Origin: Pictodentalium vernedei
Taxonomy: Eukaryota > Mollusca > Scaphopoda > Dentaliida > Dentaliidae
Direction: 5' to 3'
DNA length: 64,000 nucleotides
Assembly: GCA_031216915.1 (NCBI GenBank)
Contig: CM062292.1
Location: forward strand, 70,188,956 to 70,252,955
Every line of letters begins with the position of its first letter. Position 1 is the first letter of the stretch. The position numbers and the translations under genes were made by a program. Under the pieces are notes generated by a model. The model was not told the origin of the DNA. It was given only the letters and a program-made list of their open reading frames with translations, and searched no databases. This document shows positions 11,135 to 22,684 of the stretch, one piece after another.

Positions 11135-11430
11135 TATTATTTATTTATTGGGGTTTAACGACACTTTCGCCGCGGCGAGTAACTGCCAGATTCACTAACA
11201 TACTAACACCGCGCAAGCAGGGTTAGCATTGATTGAAGATAAGTTCCCCATCGATGAGCAGTACACTTTTCTAAGCATTGCCACAGTGCTCCCACGTGGG
11301 CGGTTGGGATTAAGTGCCTTGCCCAAGAATAAAACGCAATTAACTCTGGTGAGGTTCGAAGCGTGGGTCTTTCGATTTGAATTCCAATACCTTAACCACT
11401 GTCCCAGCGAGCTCCCAACCGGTTTTAATT
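11135..11430 (-). mobile_element. tRNA-headed SINE (minus strand)
   Basis: On the minus strand the order is a tRNA-like head with a degenerate internal promoter (GACAGTGGTTAAGG then GCTTCGAACCTCACC at about 11340-11420), the body motif CTTGGGCAAGGCACTTAATC (about 11310-11330), AACCCTGCTTGCGCGGTGTT, and a tail of (AATAAATA)n at 11110-11155. The body is shared with the SINEs at 28453, 38680, 40991, 48018, 49772 and 59369; the head resembles the copy at 28453. Confidence 0.8.
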
Positions 11431-11596
11431 ATAAAGATTTGTCGCTGTCCATGGTAGATATTGCAGAGCACGATGAAGTGTTCTTCGTCTTTCTGATCGC
11501 AACCGCATGGAGACGGTGGATCTTTCCAATATATCTCTCACTTTTATGCGCATTTAGATCACTGCAATGTAAGCTCACCTCTGCTTGTATAATTCT

Positions 11597-12225
11597 TCAA
11601 GCTCTGGTACCACCGCGGTAGAAACCTATGACGACAGGATTCCCCGAGCGTAATTGTTTCTTGAATACTTCTACCGATTTGCTACTATGTATTGCCGAGT
11701 CCAGTTCGTTCCAGGCCCTCATCGCTGATAACATGAAGGACGAGGAAAGGTATTCTGTTTTACCAAAGGGTTCATACATTTGATTAAAGTTACGAAGAGG
11801 GTTATCGTGACACTTGAGATGTCCCGAGAAACTAAACATCCTAAATATGATGGACAAAGGCCTTTTCCCATTTTGTAAAACAGTGTGAGTTTGTGCCCAC
11901 GACGCCTTTCTTTCAGAGCGCAGTAACACGTTTCAGTATAGACGCGATGATGGCTCGTACCTCTCGTAGCAGCACAGATGGTGAGAGTGCATCGAGATGC
12001 AGATTTTCCATGGCATTTTCTTTTGCATTGAGCAGTTATCCCAAATGACACCGGCGTCATCAAAGAAGGGTAGAACAAACTGGTTGTACATGTGTTAAGA
12101 ACTGAACGTGATAACCAGTATTTTAAGCTATGGAAATAGTTGATCATAGGACTGATCTTAACCATTAAATTATTGATATGGATATCCCAAGATCCATTAC
12201 TTTGAAATGTTAAGACTAAATTTGT
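11597..12225 (-). pseudogene. Non-LTR retrotransposon RT C-terminal relic
   Basis: The minus-strand frames, with at least two frameshifts (near 12050 and near 11850), show the region after the RT palm. SLFYPFFDDAGVIWDNCS lies at about 12035-12085, a block common in CR1/jockey-like elements. LFYKMGKGLCPSYL lies near 11850-11890. AMRAWNELDSAIHSSKSVEVFKKQL lies at about 11640-11715, the usual last conserved block. The right boundary abuts a gypsy pol relic at about 12225, so one element truncates the other. No full-length frame remains. Confidence 0.8.
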
Positions 12226-12229
12226 AATT

Positions 12230-13130
12230 TGTAGCAAGTACAATATCTGAAGCCCATTGGGATTTACTCTTTCTGATAATTCCAGTCGCAAGTAGTTGCT
12301 CGAGATGTTCCCTAACCTCATTGTTCACTGCAGGTGGTATTCTTCTGTATTTCTGTTTGAATGGTGTCTCATTAATTAAATCAATTCTATGTTTAATTAA
12401 ATTGAGTTCCCAACATCCTTGTCATCTTTAGAAAATATACTTTCATGTTTCTTGAGGAACAATTTCAATTTCAGTTTCTGTTTCTGTTCTGCACTGATGT
12501 CTGATTCGATGTTTATTTGTTTTGCTATTTCTGTGTCCATTTCTGTTGCAAATTTATTAAAGACTGACTCATCTATTGTAACTGATTGTAATTTACAGAC
12601 AATGGCCGTTGATGGAATACTAATATGAGTGCTGAGATTGGACATCTATACAAGAAATTCACCATTATTCTTTTAATCAAAATTCACTAATGTCGGAGTG
12701 ATATCTATGAAGCAAGGTAGACTTGATTCGTCAGATTCCTGAAGTATGACATTTGTTTGGTGCTACTTCAACTCCTTCTCACAATAGCCTTTCACATTGA
12801 TAGATTGATTTGGACCTCCATTGATTGCACAGGCTCTGCGGATCTTACACCTGCAATCTGATTATTATTTGTCTTCATTTCTCTGTCTCACAATGTTATG
12901 CACCTAAAAGCAAGATACCAAGAGGTGTGTAAACTTGTTATTTGTAAGTACATTTCACCATACATTTCCTTACTATCAGTTAAAAAATCATCCAATATGT
13001 TTGTGCCAAGTAGTACAGGTGTATTAGAACAGTATTTAGTTTCATATGTTACTAAGACAAGACATTCTTTTTCTTGGCAATTGGGAATGCCAATAGATGA
13101 TAAAGTTGCAGTAATGTAATCCAAGTAGGG
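12230..13130 (-). pseudogene. pol: Ty3/gypsy-type pol relic (protease end, RT start)
   Basis: Three minus-strand segments fit a gypsy pol. At 12888-13124, PVLLGTNILDD matches the C-terminal flap/LLG block of retropepsin-like proteases. At 12397-12645, LFLKKHESIFSKDDKDVG matches the spacer just before RT. At 12235-12410, KHRIDLINETPFKQKYRRIP and GIIRKSKSQWASDIVL match the first RT blocks (the usual S.WAS motif). The catalytic YxDD, RNase H and integrase are absent, because the element ends near 12230 against another relic. Frame changes near 12410 and between 12650 and 12890 make it non-functional. It lies downstream of the gag relic in the same orientation. Confidence 0.75.
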
Positions 13131-13348
13131 TAGTTCACTCCCATCTGCACGTTCTATGTTTTTTACTTCTTTTAGTGGTTGAATAGGTGTATATTTTATG
13201 TTTTGTTCATATTATCATAGTAATGCAAATAGTGCTCTTGTCGAATGACTATTTATTATTACAGACGTTTCTGGTGAACTTCAACTAGTTTGGGGTCTTT
13301 TTCTTTGAAAGATGTGCTACAGTTCAACCCCGCAACAGAAGGCACAAA

Positions 13349-14400
13349 CTAGTTTGGGCAATCCCGTATTTTGTGACCTTCACTATTACATTTATAGCAC
13401 TGAGGCTTCAAAGCAGATGCAGTTGTAGGTCTAGTGGGTGTATAGCTGCTAGGACCCCAGCCTCGGGGCTGGCCATGGCCATGTACACTTCCTCGGTTCC
13501 ATCTGCCTCGAAAACCTCGCTTGAAGCCTCTACCAAAACCTCTATGGCAATATTGCATGGCTGGCTCTTCAACTTTTTCTCTTCCTTTTCTTTCTCAATT
13601 TTCTCCAATCTGCCACTTAACTTCTGTAGCATGTCTTTAATTTCTCTGAGCTCACTTTTTTCTTCAGTCTTTATCACTGTCTTATATTTGGTATTTGCAT
13701 CTTTCGTCATATCTTCTTCCATTTGACACTCAATTTTTCTAACTTCTATTTTAAATTTATCATAATCCACCACCATGTCAAATTTATAGGCTGCCATCTG
13801 TCGTAAATGTGGTTTAAGTCCTTGATAAAAACATTTCTCAATAAAACATCTTGGGTGGATGCTACTGCATTAAGCTATTGTGAAAATATTTCTTCCACTC
13901 TTACAGCATTAACTGAGACTGTTTCATTTGAATCTTAACTGCAAGCATAAAACTTTCTGAGTATAGACTCTCCAGTCTCCAACATGGAATACGTTGCATT
14001 AAACTTCTCTTCTTTAAAATATCAGTCAAGCTGGCTTTGACACCCATTCTCCGCAGTATATCACCTGCTTCACCTTTTACCGTCTTACAGTCACTATTAA
14101 CTGTTCTTCAGTATAGGTACCAGAGGCCATTAAACACTCCATCTCATATTTCCAAGTGAGGAAATTGACCTCACCTTTATTTGGTTCACCATAAAATACA
14201 GATATCTTTGGTGTACAACCACTTAGAATCATTTGTTTATCCGGATCTGAATTTCCTTTAGCCATTTCATAAACATAAGATTTCATTAATTGTTCAAATT
14301 GTTGCTCAGTGTTTTCGACCTTAGAAGGAGGTATCTTCAACCTCTTCACCATTTCAATTAACCTCAAGTCATCATCTGTTATGTTTTCTCTGGTGACAGA
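13349..14400 (-). pseudogene. gag: Ty3/gypsy-type gag relic with CCHC zinc knuckle
   Basis: On the minus strand, the N-terminal part (14077-14367, about 96 residues) contains KISVFYGEPNKGEVNFLTWK, typical of capsid-like Gag at its N-terminal side. A middle part (13408-13797) has a charged coiled-coil-like stretch (MLQKLSGRLEKIEKEKEEKK). The C-terminal part (13349-13558) is an RG-rich linker (GRGFKRGFRGRWNRG) followed by CYKCNSEGHKIRDC, an intact C-X2-C-X4-H-X4-C zinc knuckle. Frame changes between the pieces break it. In the intact family Gag assembles particles and the knuckle binds RNA. Other sources for the zinc knuckle are possible, but the adjacent pol relic supports an LTR retrotransposon. 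Confidence 0.75.
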
Positions 14401-14517
14401 TATTTTTAAACAATATTCTAGGAAAGGATTATTACATGTATACTACTGTTAATCTATTGCTCAATTACTGATATCAGCACACAGTAGTATTGAATATGGA
14501 AAACTATTTCAAGTTAA

Positions 14518-14762
14518 CCCTTTACCTAACATAACGGCCAAAACCGGCCAGCGCTATTCTCAAAAATCGCCAATTACTTTTCATTATTTTTTTCATTTTT
14601 GTGTCTCTAAAACATAGGTTATGACCCCTCATTGGAACGAGCACGTCGAGCTCGTTCCAATGAGGGGTCATAACCTATGTTTTTGAGACAAAAAATAAAA
14701 ATAATAGTTATTCAAGAATTGTTTTTTGCAAGTGTCGTCTGCTTTTCATGTTAGGTAAAGGG
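14518..14762. mobile_element. TTAA-flanked MITE, piggyBac-like subfamily A
   Basis: TTAA occurs at 14514-14517 and 14763-14766. Ends are CCCTTTACCTAACAT and ATGTTAGGTAAAGGG, a perfect 15-bp inverted repeat beginning with CCC, as in piggyBac elements. The interior mirrors AACATAGGTTATGACCCCTC around a GAACGAGC...GAGCTCGTTC centre near 14645. No coding capacity. Confidence 0.9.
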
Positions 14763-14840
14763 TTAAGTTATAAGATTTTCAGTGTAACTAAAGTCACTTA
14801 TTTTCTGACTCAATATAATTCCTATCACAATTGAAATACT

Positions 14841-15885
14841 GCTGAAATCCTTAAATAATTTCTTTCACATGCTAGAAACCCTTCACCTAATGCTTAAATT
14901 ATCTTAAATATATTTATGATTTTAACATGTATCACTGATTGTACCACTGAAAAATAATTTTATGCTTAAATAATTTCTTTCACATGCTAGAAACCCTTCA
15001 CCCAATGCTTAAATCATCTTAAATATATTTGTGATTTTAACATGTATCACTGATTGTACCACTGAAAACGAATTTTATGCTTAAATAATTTCTTTCACAT
15101 GCTAGAAACCCTTCACCTAATGCTTAAATGATCTTAAATATATTTGTGATTTTAACATGTATCACTGATTGTACCACTGAAAATGAATTTTATGCTTAAA
15201 TAATTTCTTTCACATGCTAGAAACCCTTCACCTAATGCTTAAAATATCTTAAATATATTTGTGATTTTAACATGTATCACTGATTGTACCACTGAAAACG
15301 AATTTTATGCTTAAATAATTTCTTTCACATGCTAGAAACCCTTCACCTAATGCTTAAATTATCTTAAATATATTTGTGATTTTAACATGTATCACTGATT
15401 GTACCACTGAAAACGAATTTTATGCTTAAATAATTTCTTTCACATGCTAGAAACCCTTCACCTAATGCTTAAATTATCTTAAATATATTTGTGATTTTAA
15501 CATGTATCACTGATTGTACCACTGAAAACGAATTTTATGCTTAAATAATTTCTTTCACATGCTAGAAACCCTTCACCTAATGCTTAAATTATCTTAAATA
15601 TATTTGTGATTTTAACATGTATCACTGATTGTACCACTGAAAATGAATTTTATGCTTAAATAATTTCTTTCACATGCTAGAAACCCTTCACCTAATGCTT
15701 AAAATATCTTAAATATATTTGTGATTTTAACATGTATCACTGATTGTACCACTGAAAACGAATTTTATGCTTAAATAATTTCTTTCACATGCTAGAAACC
15801 CTTCACCTAATGCTTAAATTATCTTAAATATATTTGTGATTTTAACATGTATTACTGATTGTATCACTGAAAACGAATTTTATGA
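14841..15885. repeat. 115-bp minisatellite, 9 copies
   Basis: The marker TCTTTCACATGCTAGAAACC starts at 14861, 14976, 15091, 15206, 15321, 15436, 15551, 15666 and 15781, an exact 115-bp period. Copies differ at a few sites. Copies 4 and 8 share TTAAAATATC and are each preceded by GAAAATGAATTT, suggesting a four-unit (460-bp) duplication. Confidence 0.97.
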
Positions 15886-15889
15886 AGCC

Positions 15890-18300
15890 AAACGTTGTAT
15901 AGTAATAAAGTAAGTTGTCGCAAGTATTCACATTAAAATTATCTCATTATTGTATTTGGATATGAGACACAGTTACATTTAGTAACTGTTACAACTTATC
16001 TTACATTGAAAACAATATAACTAAATATTTATAAAAAAAAAAACAATTTACTGAGTTTAAAAGGAAATGCTATGATTTTTTTTTGTCAGCTCAGAAATAA
16101 GTGCCAGAAAATAATATTCACAGAGTAGTGGTACAAATTTTGAATCTAAACAAAATAATTGTAAAGTTCACAAAAGGTTAATATGAATCAAATTGAGTCC
16201 ATAGTTCACCGGTTTATCAAGGGTCAATTTTACAAATGTTGAATCAAAAATGTTCCAAAAGGGTTAATTTGAATTGTATGAATACATTTTCTATGATACT
16301 GAAGGAAAGTCAATAATATTAACTCAAACCTTTTTTAAGTTGACAGAGGGTTAAAGTCAATAGGCACAACTCAAAATTTCTAAGTTGACAGTTGTTTAAT
16401 ATGCCACTGGATTAATTGGAGAAAAAATGCTGATATAAAAAAATCAATGTTAATAAGTTCTGAAATATTCACCTTGTATTGGTATGTTGGAATGCAAAAA
16501 AAATTGTCATTAGTCACATGAGCACAATGAGTGCCGATAAACAAGTATTGTGTGTATTGTGTAATAGGTTGGAAAGTAACCCATATGAGCTTAATATGTA
16601 TTGATATACATAAGATGTATTGGTATGGTAAGATGGAAAGACATTGACATTCAACTACATTGTACTTGTCCATTATCATATTCTAGATACAATAAACAAC
16701 AACTTAATGATAAGCGCTAATTAAGATACATCTACAAGAACAAAGAATAGGACATAAATGAATGTATCTAAAGACTGTGCTTGATATTATGAATTTTTGT
16801 TTAAGCACACTCGTGGAAGCTTTACCGCAAAAGGGTCAATGAGCACCTCAATTGTTCACTGATTTATTAAGCACCTTATCAAATGATACAAACCCAATCA
16901 AGGGTCAATTTCCACTGTGAATTTCACTTGGAGAACTTCAACAAGTAAAGGGTGTACTGTCTAATAATTATATTTGACCCGCTATTAAAGGGTTACCTAC
17001 TACATTCAGCAATTCTGCTACCTATTTCCTTATAAGATTGAAGGGGATAATACATAATGACAGGTTACATTATCTGTAGATGGTAAGAGAAGGTTAAGAA
17101 AATATTCACAATTTTATACTGGATATTAGCTGTGGTAAATGGTTAACCAGAATTTTAGAAATCCATCAATAATAAACGAGTTAACGAAAATGTTGGGAAA
17201 AATATAATGATGGAAAATCAACTTGGCAAAGTGTTAACAAAATGTCACAACAAATCCATAGTTTCGTTGTTGTACAAGAGAAGGTTAAGAAAATTCAAAT
17301 CGATTATCTATGTATGAGATGAAAGAAATGTTGAGTTTCTACTCTTAATTATTTCTTTCAACGCCTGAAAACAAAAATATTTCCCCTATTTTTTTTAAAT
17401 ATTCAGAAACTTGTATGCTGAACTATGCATATAAACCTTTGTGAATTCGTAAATTCACTTTCAGTCATTTTTTCGATTAGTCGAACTGTTTTATGACGAG
17501 GTGTTGTCAACACTTAAGATGTAACAGCCTAGAAAGTTCAATTAACAAAACAACCAATGAAAGACTGACACGTCAGGACATATAAGAGCAGTGTTTTCAC
17601 TTTTAGAATAAAGTACCTCGCCGGGGAATCCGAAGGAATGTCAACAAATAAGCTGTCACGTTTTGTGAAAACCTGTCAGGGAATATTAATAAGTTGTGAT
17701 TTTACATGCAATGTGTCCAACCACCAGAATAGTTAATTTTTAATTTAAATTGAAATCTCATTCTTGCGGTATACTATATCATGACGTTGACCGCCATAAA
17801 CATAACAGTCAATAAGATGCTATTTAGACACGTAAACAGTTTTTACATTTATTTTTACCATAAAAAATGCACATGCCTGAACAGCTGATCATGAACGAAA
17901 GTAGAAATACAGAAATCGGTCAGTATTATTAGTACATGCTCGATTAAAACCAAGTAGGCAACTATCAACAATATTGACCCATCATGCTTTACCAACTATG
18001 TTAGTTTAATAAAAGGCTAAAGTAATTATCTACGCGAATATTTGACAGAATAAGAATATTTTATTATTTCAACAGTGACCAAAACATAATTAAAGTTTTC
18101 TTACTCATCAAGGCCATCGAACTTTCCTTGTAAACATAGTGGGATCCAAACGATATGAATCACAGTCTCCAATACAGTTAACTTCAAAAATAAATGTCAC
18201 TGAGCTCAGTATATAATTCCCTGTTGATCTAGCTGGTGTAATTCTCTGTTCATAAGAAGGCTTAATATTCAATCCTCTCCGTGGGTAGAAAAATCCAGTT
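15890..18300. other. Unassigned sequence, possible retrotransposon 5' untranslated region
   Basis: No gene is recognised. Short AGGGTTAA or AAGGGTCAAT motifs recur (near 16200, 16265, 16350, 16835, 16905). At 17519-17640 there is TGTAACAGCC, then ACATATAAGAGCAG (TATA-like) and GAATAAAG (polyadenylation-like), an LTR-like arrangement on the plus strand, but no matching second LTR is visible. Confidence 0.35.
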
Positions 18301-18314
18301 GTTTGGCGCCAATG
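18298..18314 (-). other. Possible LTR/primer-binding-site junction
   Basis: On the minus strand the sequence reads GGTTACA then TTGGCGCC and AAACAACTGG. An LTR ending in CA followed by TGGCGCC is a common Ty3/gypsy primer-binding-site arrangement, and its orientation agrees with the gag relic at 13349-14400. The distance to gag (about 3.9 kb, including a MITE and a minisatellite) is unusually long and no second LTR is in view. Confidence 0.35.
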
Positions 18315-18877
18315 TAACCAACCCTACATCTTCGGTGTCCGGGCTCTAAATCAACCAACTCAGTAGTAGAACCAATTTTACCATATTTTCTTCAACAATA
18401 AACAATTAAAATAACAGGGATTCTGAAAATATAAAGATAATACTCTATTACCACAATGGTCTTAAATTTAAACTGGTTTATACATAATATACATTATCCC
18501 AACATACAATACTGACAATCTATATATAGAGCGATCTTACCAAATCATGGTTCTCCTTCTGCCTCACTAGACACATACCTATTAATAAAGGACATTACAG
18601 TATTCTACAAACATATATGTTGTCCTTACCAGATTGTGGATCTGAGTCCTGCTACACCAATCATTCCATTACCAATCAAACCATCCATCAACCATTAGAC
18701 CATATCTAACTCTCTTACAACAATGTTCTATGTAGTTAGGCTGAAAATATAACAACCCATAACTATTCATGCAATTTGTTACTAGCAGAATTATCATCAT
18801 CAACAGTCATGAAATCGACAACTAGAATGTAGATATAATCGAAACAAACGAAAACCCGATTGAACACAATTTAGGAG

Positions 18878-19976
18878 ATCAAAACAGTATTCGGCAGAAT
18901 AAATAAATACACCACAGTAAATACTGACCAAGTTTCCAAATAATAAATAACGGTATTCAACAGAATAAACAAATACACCACAGTAAATACTGACCAAGTT
19001 TCCAAATAATAAATAACGGTATTCAACAGAATAAACAAATACACCACAGTAAATACTGACCAAGTTTCCAAATAATAAATAACGGTATTCAACAGAATAA
19101 ACAAATACACCACAGTAAATACTGACCAAGTTTCCAAATAATAAATAGCGGTATTCAACAGAATAAACAAATACACCACAGTAAATACTGACCAAGTTTC
19201 CAAATAATAAATAACGGTATTCAACAGAATAAACAAATACACCACAGTAAATACTGACCAAGTTTCCAAATAATAAATAACGGTATTCAACAGAATAAAC
19301 AAATACACCACAGTAAATACTGACCAAGTTTCAAAATAATAAATAGCGGTATTCAACAGAATAAACAAATACACCACAGTAAATACTGACCAAGTTTCCA
19401 AATAATAAATAACGGTATTCAACAGAATAAACAAATACACCACAGTAAATACTGACCAAGTTTCCAAATAATAAATAGCGGTATTCAACAGAATAAACAA
19501 ATACACCACAGTAAATACTGACCAAGTTTCCAAATAATAAATAATGGTATTCAACAGAATAAACAAATACACCACAGTAAATACTGACCAAGTTTCCAAA
19601 TAATAAATAACGGTATTCAACAGAATAAGCAAATACACCACAGTAAATACTGACCAAGTTTCCAAATAATAAATAATGGTATTCAACAGAATAAGCAAAT
19701 ACACCACAGTAAATACTGACCAAGTTTCCAAATAATAAATAACAGTATTCAAAAGAATAAACATATACACCACAGTAAATACGGATCAAGTTTCCAAATA
19801 ATAAATAACGGTACTGACCAAGTTTCCAAATAATAAATAACGGTATTCAACAGAATAAACAAATACACCACAGTAAATACTGACCAAGTTTCCAAATAAT
19901 AAATAACGGTATTCAACAAAATAATAAACAAATACACCACAGTAAATACTGGCCAAGTTTCCAAATAATAGTTTAA
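18878..19976. repeat. 66-bp minisatellite, about 16 copies
   Basis: GACCAAGTTTCCAAATAATA recurs every 66 bp from 18926 (18992, 19058 and so on), with one truncated unit at about 19792-19832 and a 4-bp expanded unit near 19915. Because 66 is divisible by three, several minus-strand frames stay open for up to 300 codons and read as 22-residue repeats (for example YCGVFVYSVEYRYLLFGNLV). There is no start context, no domain and no flanking coding sequence, so these frames are treated as a by-product of the period. Confidence 0.95.
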
Positions 19977-20299
19977 AAATGAACAATCAAAGCAGTATGA
20001 CAACAGAACATTACATCAGACATGGACGACATGACTATCACCAGAACAACTCATTTCAGGGTCACATGACATGTCAATGCGGGAAAACTATGGAAACACA
20101 TTCTAACAATCTTCAACTTGTTTATTTCAGACATTGATCCCGAAATACATTAGGTGTCTAGTAAACATTCATAAAGGATTATGTAGATTAAAGAATGCAA
20201 GTTAAGCAATAATAAGATAAAAATATAAAATATACATCTGCCACAGAAAGGGCGACCCCAATCGGTATAAGACAGAGAAGGTCTCATTTCTTCCACGTT

Positions 20300-20990
20300 C
20301 ATGCCTGTCGTCTAAATGTTTAGGGAGTGATCGTTTAGATTTTATCCAAAAAACGGACGTGGTGTGATGGTCATTGCAAAATGAGGGTAAAATTTCATTT
20401 CTATGTCTTCCGTGATTCGAGTGGCTGAATCAATAAATTGAACAGGCCCATACAAATCTCCAGTATTTTTTAGTTTTTTTTTATTTTGGAGGGACTTTCA
20501 TGAGAGCAATCACTATTAAAATTCCCAACAATCACAGTTTTGAGGGACATGTCGGCTTTAGCATATAATATGGATCCATTTATGAGGTCCCAGTGGAACA
20601 CTGTAGCAGATGGTTGGCGGTAAAAACGTTAACCAGTTGTTTCTGATTGGTATGTCTCACCACCACCCAAACAACTTCTAAACCTGGAATGAGGAGTTCA
20701 GCCTTGTATTTGTGAATCAAATTACATTTAACAAAGACTACATTTCCATCACCTCAACCATCATTCTGGTCATATGGAATAGGTGGAAAATGATAACTGG
20801 GGAGTGCAATAGTCACTCTGGGGACATCACCTGTCACCTTTCTGTCAGACTGATAACATCATATTCTCCTAATTTAGTGGAAAGATCTAATTTATTTCTG
20901 ATTCCTCGGATATTTATATGTACAACTGAGATTACTGTCCCATCAGAATTAAGCTCCCTGTCTCCTTTAAGCGGCAAGATCAGGTAAACT
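20300..20990 (-). pseudogene. Non-LTR retrotransposon endonuclease relic
   Basis: On the minus strand, VVHINIRGIRNKLDLSTKLG and YDVISLTE (about 20840-20945) are the opening blocks of an APE-type endonuclease. VVWVVVRHT follows near 20665. KTVIVGNFNSDCSHESPSK (about 20485-20540) is the G(D/N)FNSD block. DLYGPVQFIDSATRITED (about 20405-20460) is the region before the C-terminal SDH motif. Several stops and frameshifts separate the blocks, and no RT follows on its left. It differs in sequence from the endonuclease at 1743-2740. Confidence 0.8.
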
Positions 20991-21043
20991 TTTCACACAA
21001 AGCCTAAGTGACCGAAAGTGCAAACCATTTGGGCTTTTGGGAC

Positions 21044-21160
21044 CAAATAATCCGTCAATGATTTTCGTTCCGCACATATTGGAACAGAGTTTCATTTTCC
21101 GCATGGTTTAGTTTTGCTGTAGATGGGGATTACATAGAACAGACGTGTAATAAAACAAAA
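21044..21160. mobile_element. Terminal fragment of the foldback family seen at 36775-39430
   Basis: TCCGTCAATGATTTTCGTTC, CATGGTTTAG, TTGCTGTAGATG and GATTACATAGAACA occur in the same order as in the right end of the foldback element at about 39345-39435. Only the outer part of one arm is present. Confidence 0.7.
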
Positions 21161-21989
21161 AGGGTGGACTATAGCTCCCGATTGGGCTGTTGGGACCCCA
21201 GCATGACTAATTTGGAGTACGGATACACTTCGTGGAAATTAAACAAGAAGTCGCCTCTCTACTATTACATATACATTTCATTTATTTATTCACTAATAAA
21301 TCTTGACTTTTTTAACTGTAATTCCCACTGATAAATATCCCAATTACATCATTCAATAGACTGATCAACATAAAATATATCAAGACATCAGGCAGTCGGG
21401 AGTATAGTTGAAAAAGAAAAGAAAAACAGAACTCGAGACTTCTTTTAAATCTATTTGTGGATAAACAAAATGTACATGTAGGAGTCGTGGCGCATCTTTT
21501 TATTTAATTAACACGCGCCGTACTTCAAATTGGTCATGCTGGAACGTCCAACCGCCGGAATCGGATACCACTGATGTCCATTTGTATGAGCGAATGTGTG
21601 TGTTATAATTGTATAAGATGTAGCATTGCGTCGTTAACCTGTGTTTACCCAAGCCGGATCGCGCGTGCCGACGACGTCGAATTTTACGCCATTTGACGAA
21701 ATTGAAGAACACGAATAATTTAGATGTCCGTCAATTATAGACGACCCATTGATGTGGTGGAGAGACCATGAAGCCCTCGTACCAACGTTGGCAAAGTTGT
21801 CCCGCCGATATTTGGCGATACAGCAATATCAGCTTCATCCGAACGCCTATTTTCCATGTAAGGACTGGCATTCGGGCAACGGCGGATGGGTGTCTTTTTC
21901 TATGGATACGGCCGCAGCGATTGTATTCTTAAATGAAAACATCGCTGAATGTTAGAATTTACGATAACCTGCGAGAACTGTATTAACTA
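21161..21989. other. Unassigned sequence
   Basis: I see no recognisable gene. Frames at 21500-21712 (minus) and 21749-21955 (plus) lack recognisable motifs. Confidence 0.35.
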
Positions 21990-22066
21990 CTCGTCCACTG
22001 AGTTCCAATGTGTTCTATGTGCTAATGGGCACATAGAACACATTGGAACTCAAGTGACGAACTATA
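21990..22066. repeat. Hairpin, GAGTTCCAATGTGTTCTATG family
   Basis: GAGTTCCAATGTGTTCTATG is followed after a short loop by CATAGAACACATTGGAACTC. The same hairpin forms the inner end of both arms of the foldback at 36775-39430 (36957-37012 and 39178-39243). Confidence 0.85.
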
Positions 22067-22684
22067 CGTAATAAAAATGGCCGAAGTTATTAAAATGTTG
22101 TTCCTTTTAACACTTAACGTCATTTAACTCGTTAACGCAGAATTATTTAACACGTTAACGCGTTCAGGAAAATTTTAACTCCTCCCAGCCCTGGTCGTGA
22201 CTGGAAAAGTTATTGGGGGAGGTGAAGCGCTCACACCCAAACTCTACGCTCTTGATTAAATTTAATTTCAGAGATAATGTTGGAACTAGAACGTTTTACT
22301 CTTGCGATATGTTTTTTCATAATTAGAAGTCACAAGCTAAGTTTTGGGTGCAACAAGATGTCAAAATATAAAATTGTTTTATTTCTTTTAGATATTTATT
22401 CAACCTTTAATATTCAATGTGAAGCATACAAAATAGGCCATTCAACCATTCTATATTACATAATTACATCATGGTGCAGCTTGTCTATTTTAAATGATAA
22501 GATACACAAAAAGAATGTTTACTGTTCGGGATGGAATAGCCAGATTGGATGTCTGCCTGCCATCTCCTGTGGGATAATACTCATTACTGGAAGATTTGAA
22601 ATTCGAGCCCATTACACATAATATATATGTATGTAGATACCAACAATGCATTGCTTGGTGGTCAGCATAGTCACATAGTGGTAA
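22067..22684. other. Unassigned sequence
   Basis: Short TTAAC-type repeats at 22095-22165 (ACACTTAACG, CGTTAACGC). A 114-codon plus frame at 22277-22621 is hydrophobic in parts but has no recognisable domain. Confidence 0.3.

Noticed and set aside
14841-15885. CRISPR-like array
   Set aside because: The whole 115-bp unit repeats without unique spacers; it is a minisatellite in a eukaryotic context.
17519-17700. Solo LTR (TGTAACA, TATA-like, polyadenylation-like signals)
   Set aside because: No matching second LTR, no terminal CA or target duplication could be fixed; mentioned only as a possibility.
18800-19789. Long minus-strand open frames (up to 300 codons) as a repetitive membrane protein gene
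   Set aside because: They coincide exactly with the 66-bp tandem repeat, occur in more than one frame, and lack flanking coding sequence or a credible start.
22277-22621. 114-codon plus-strand frame as a host gene
   Set aside because: No recognisable domain, no splice or promoter context, and such a length is expected by chance in 64 kb.
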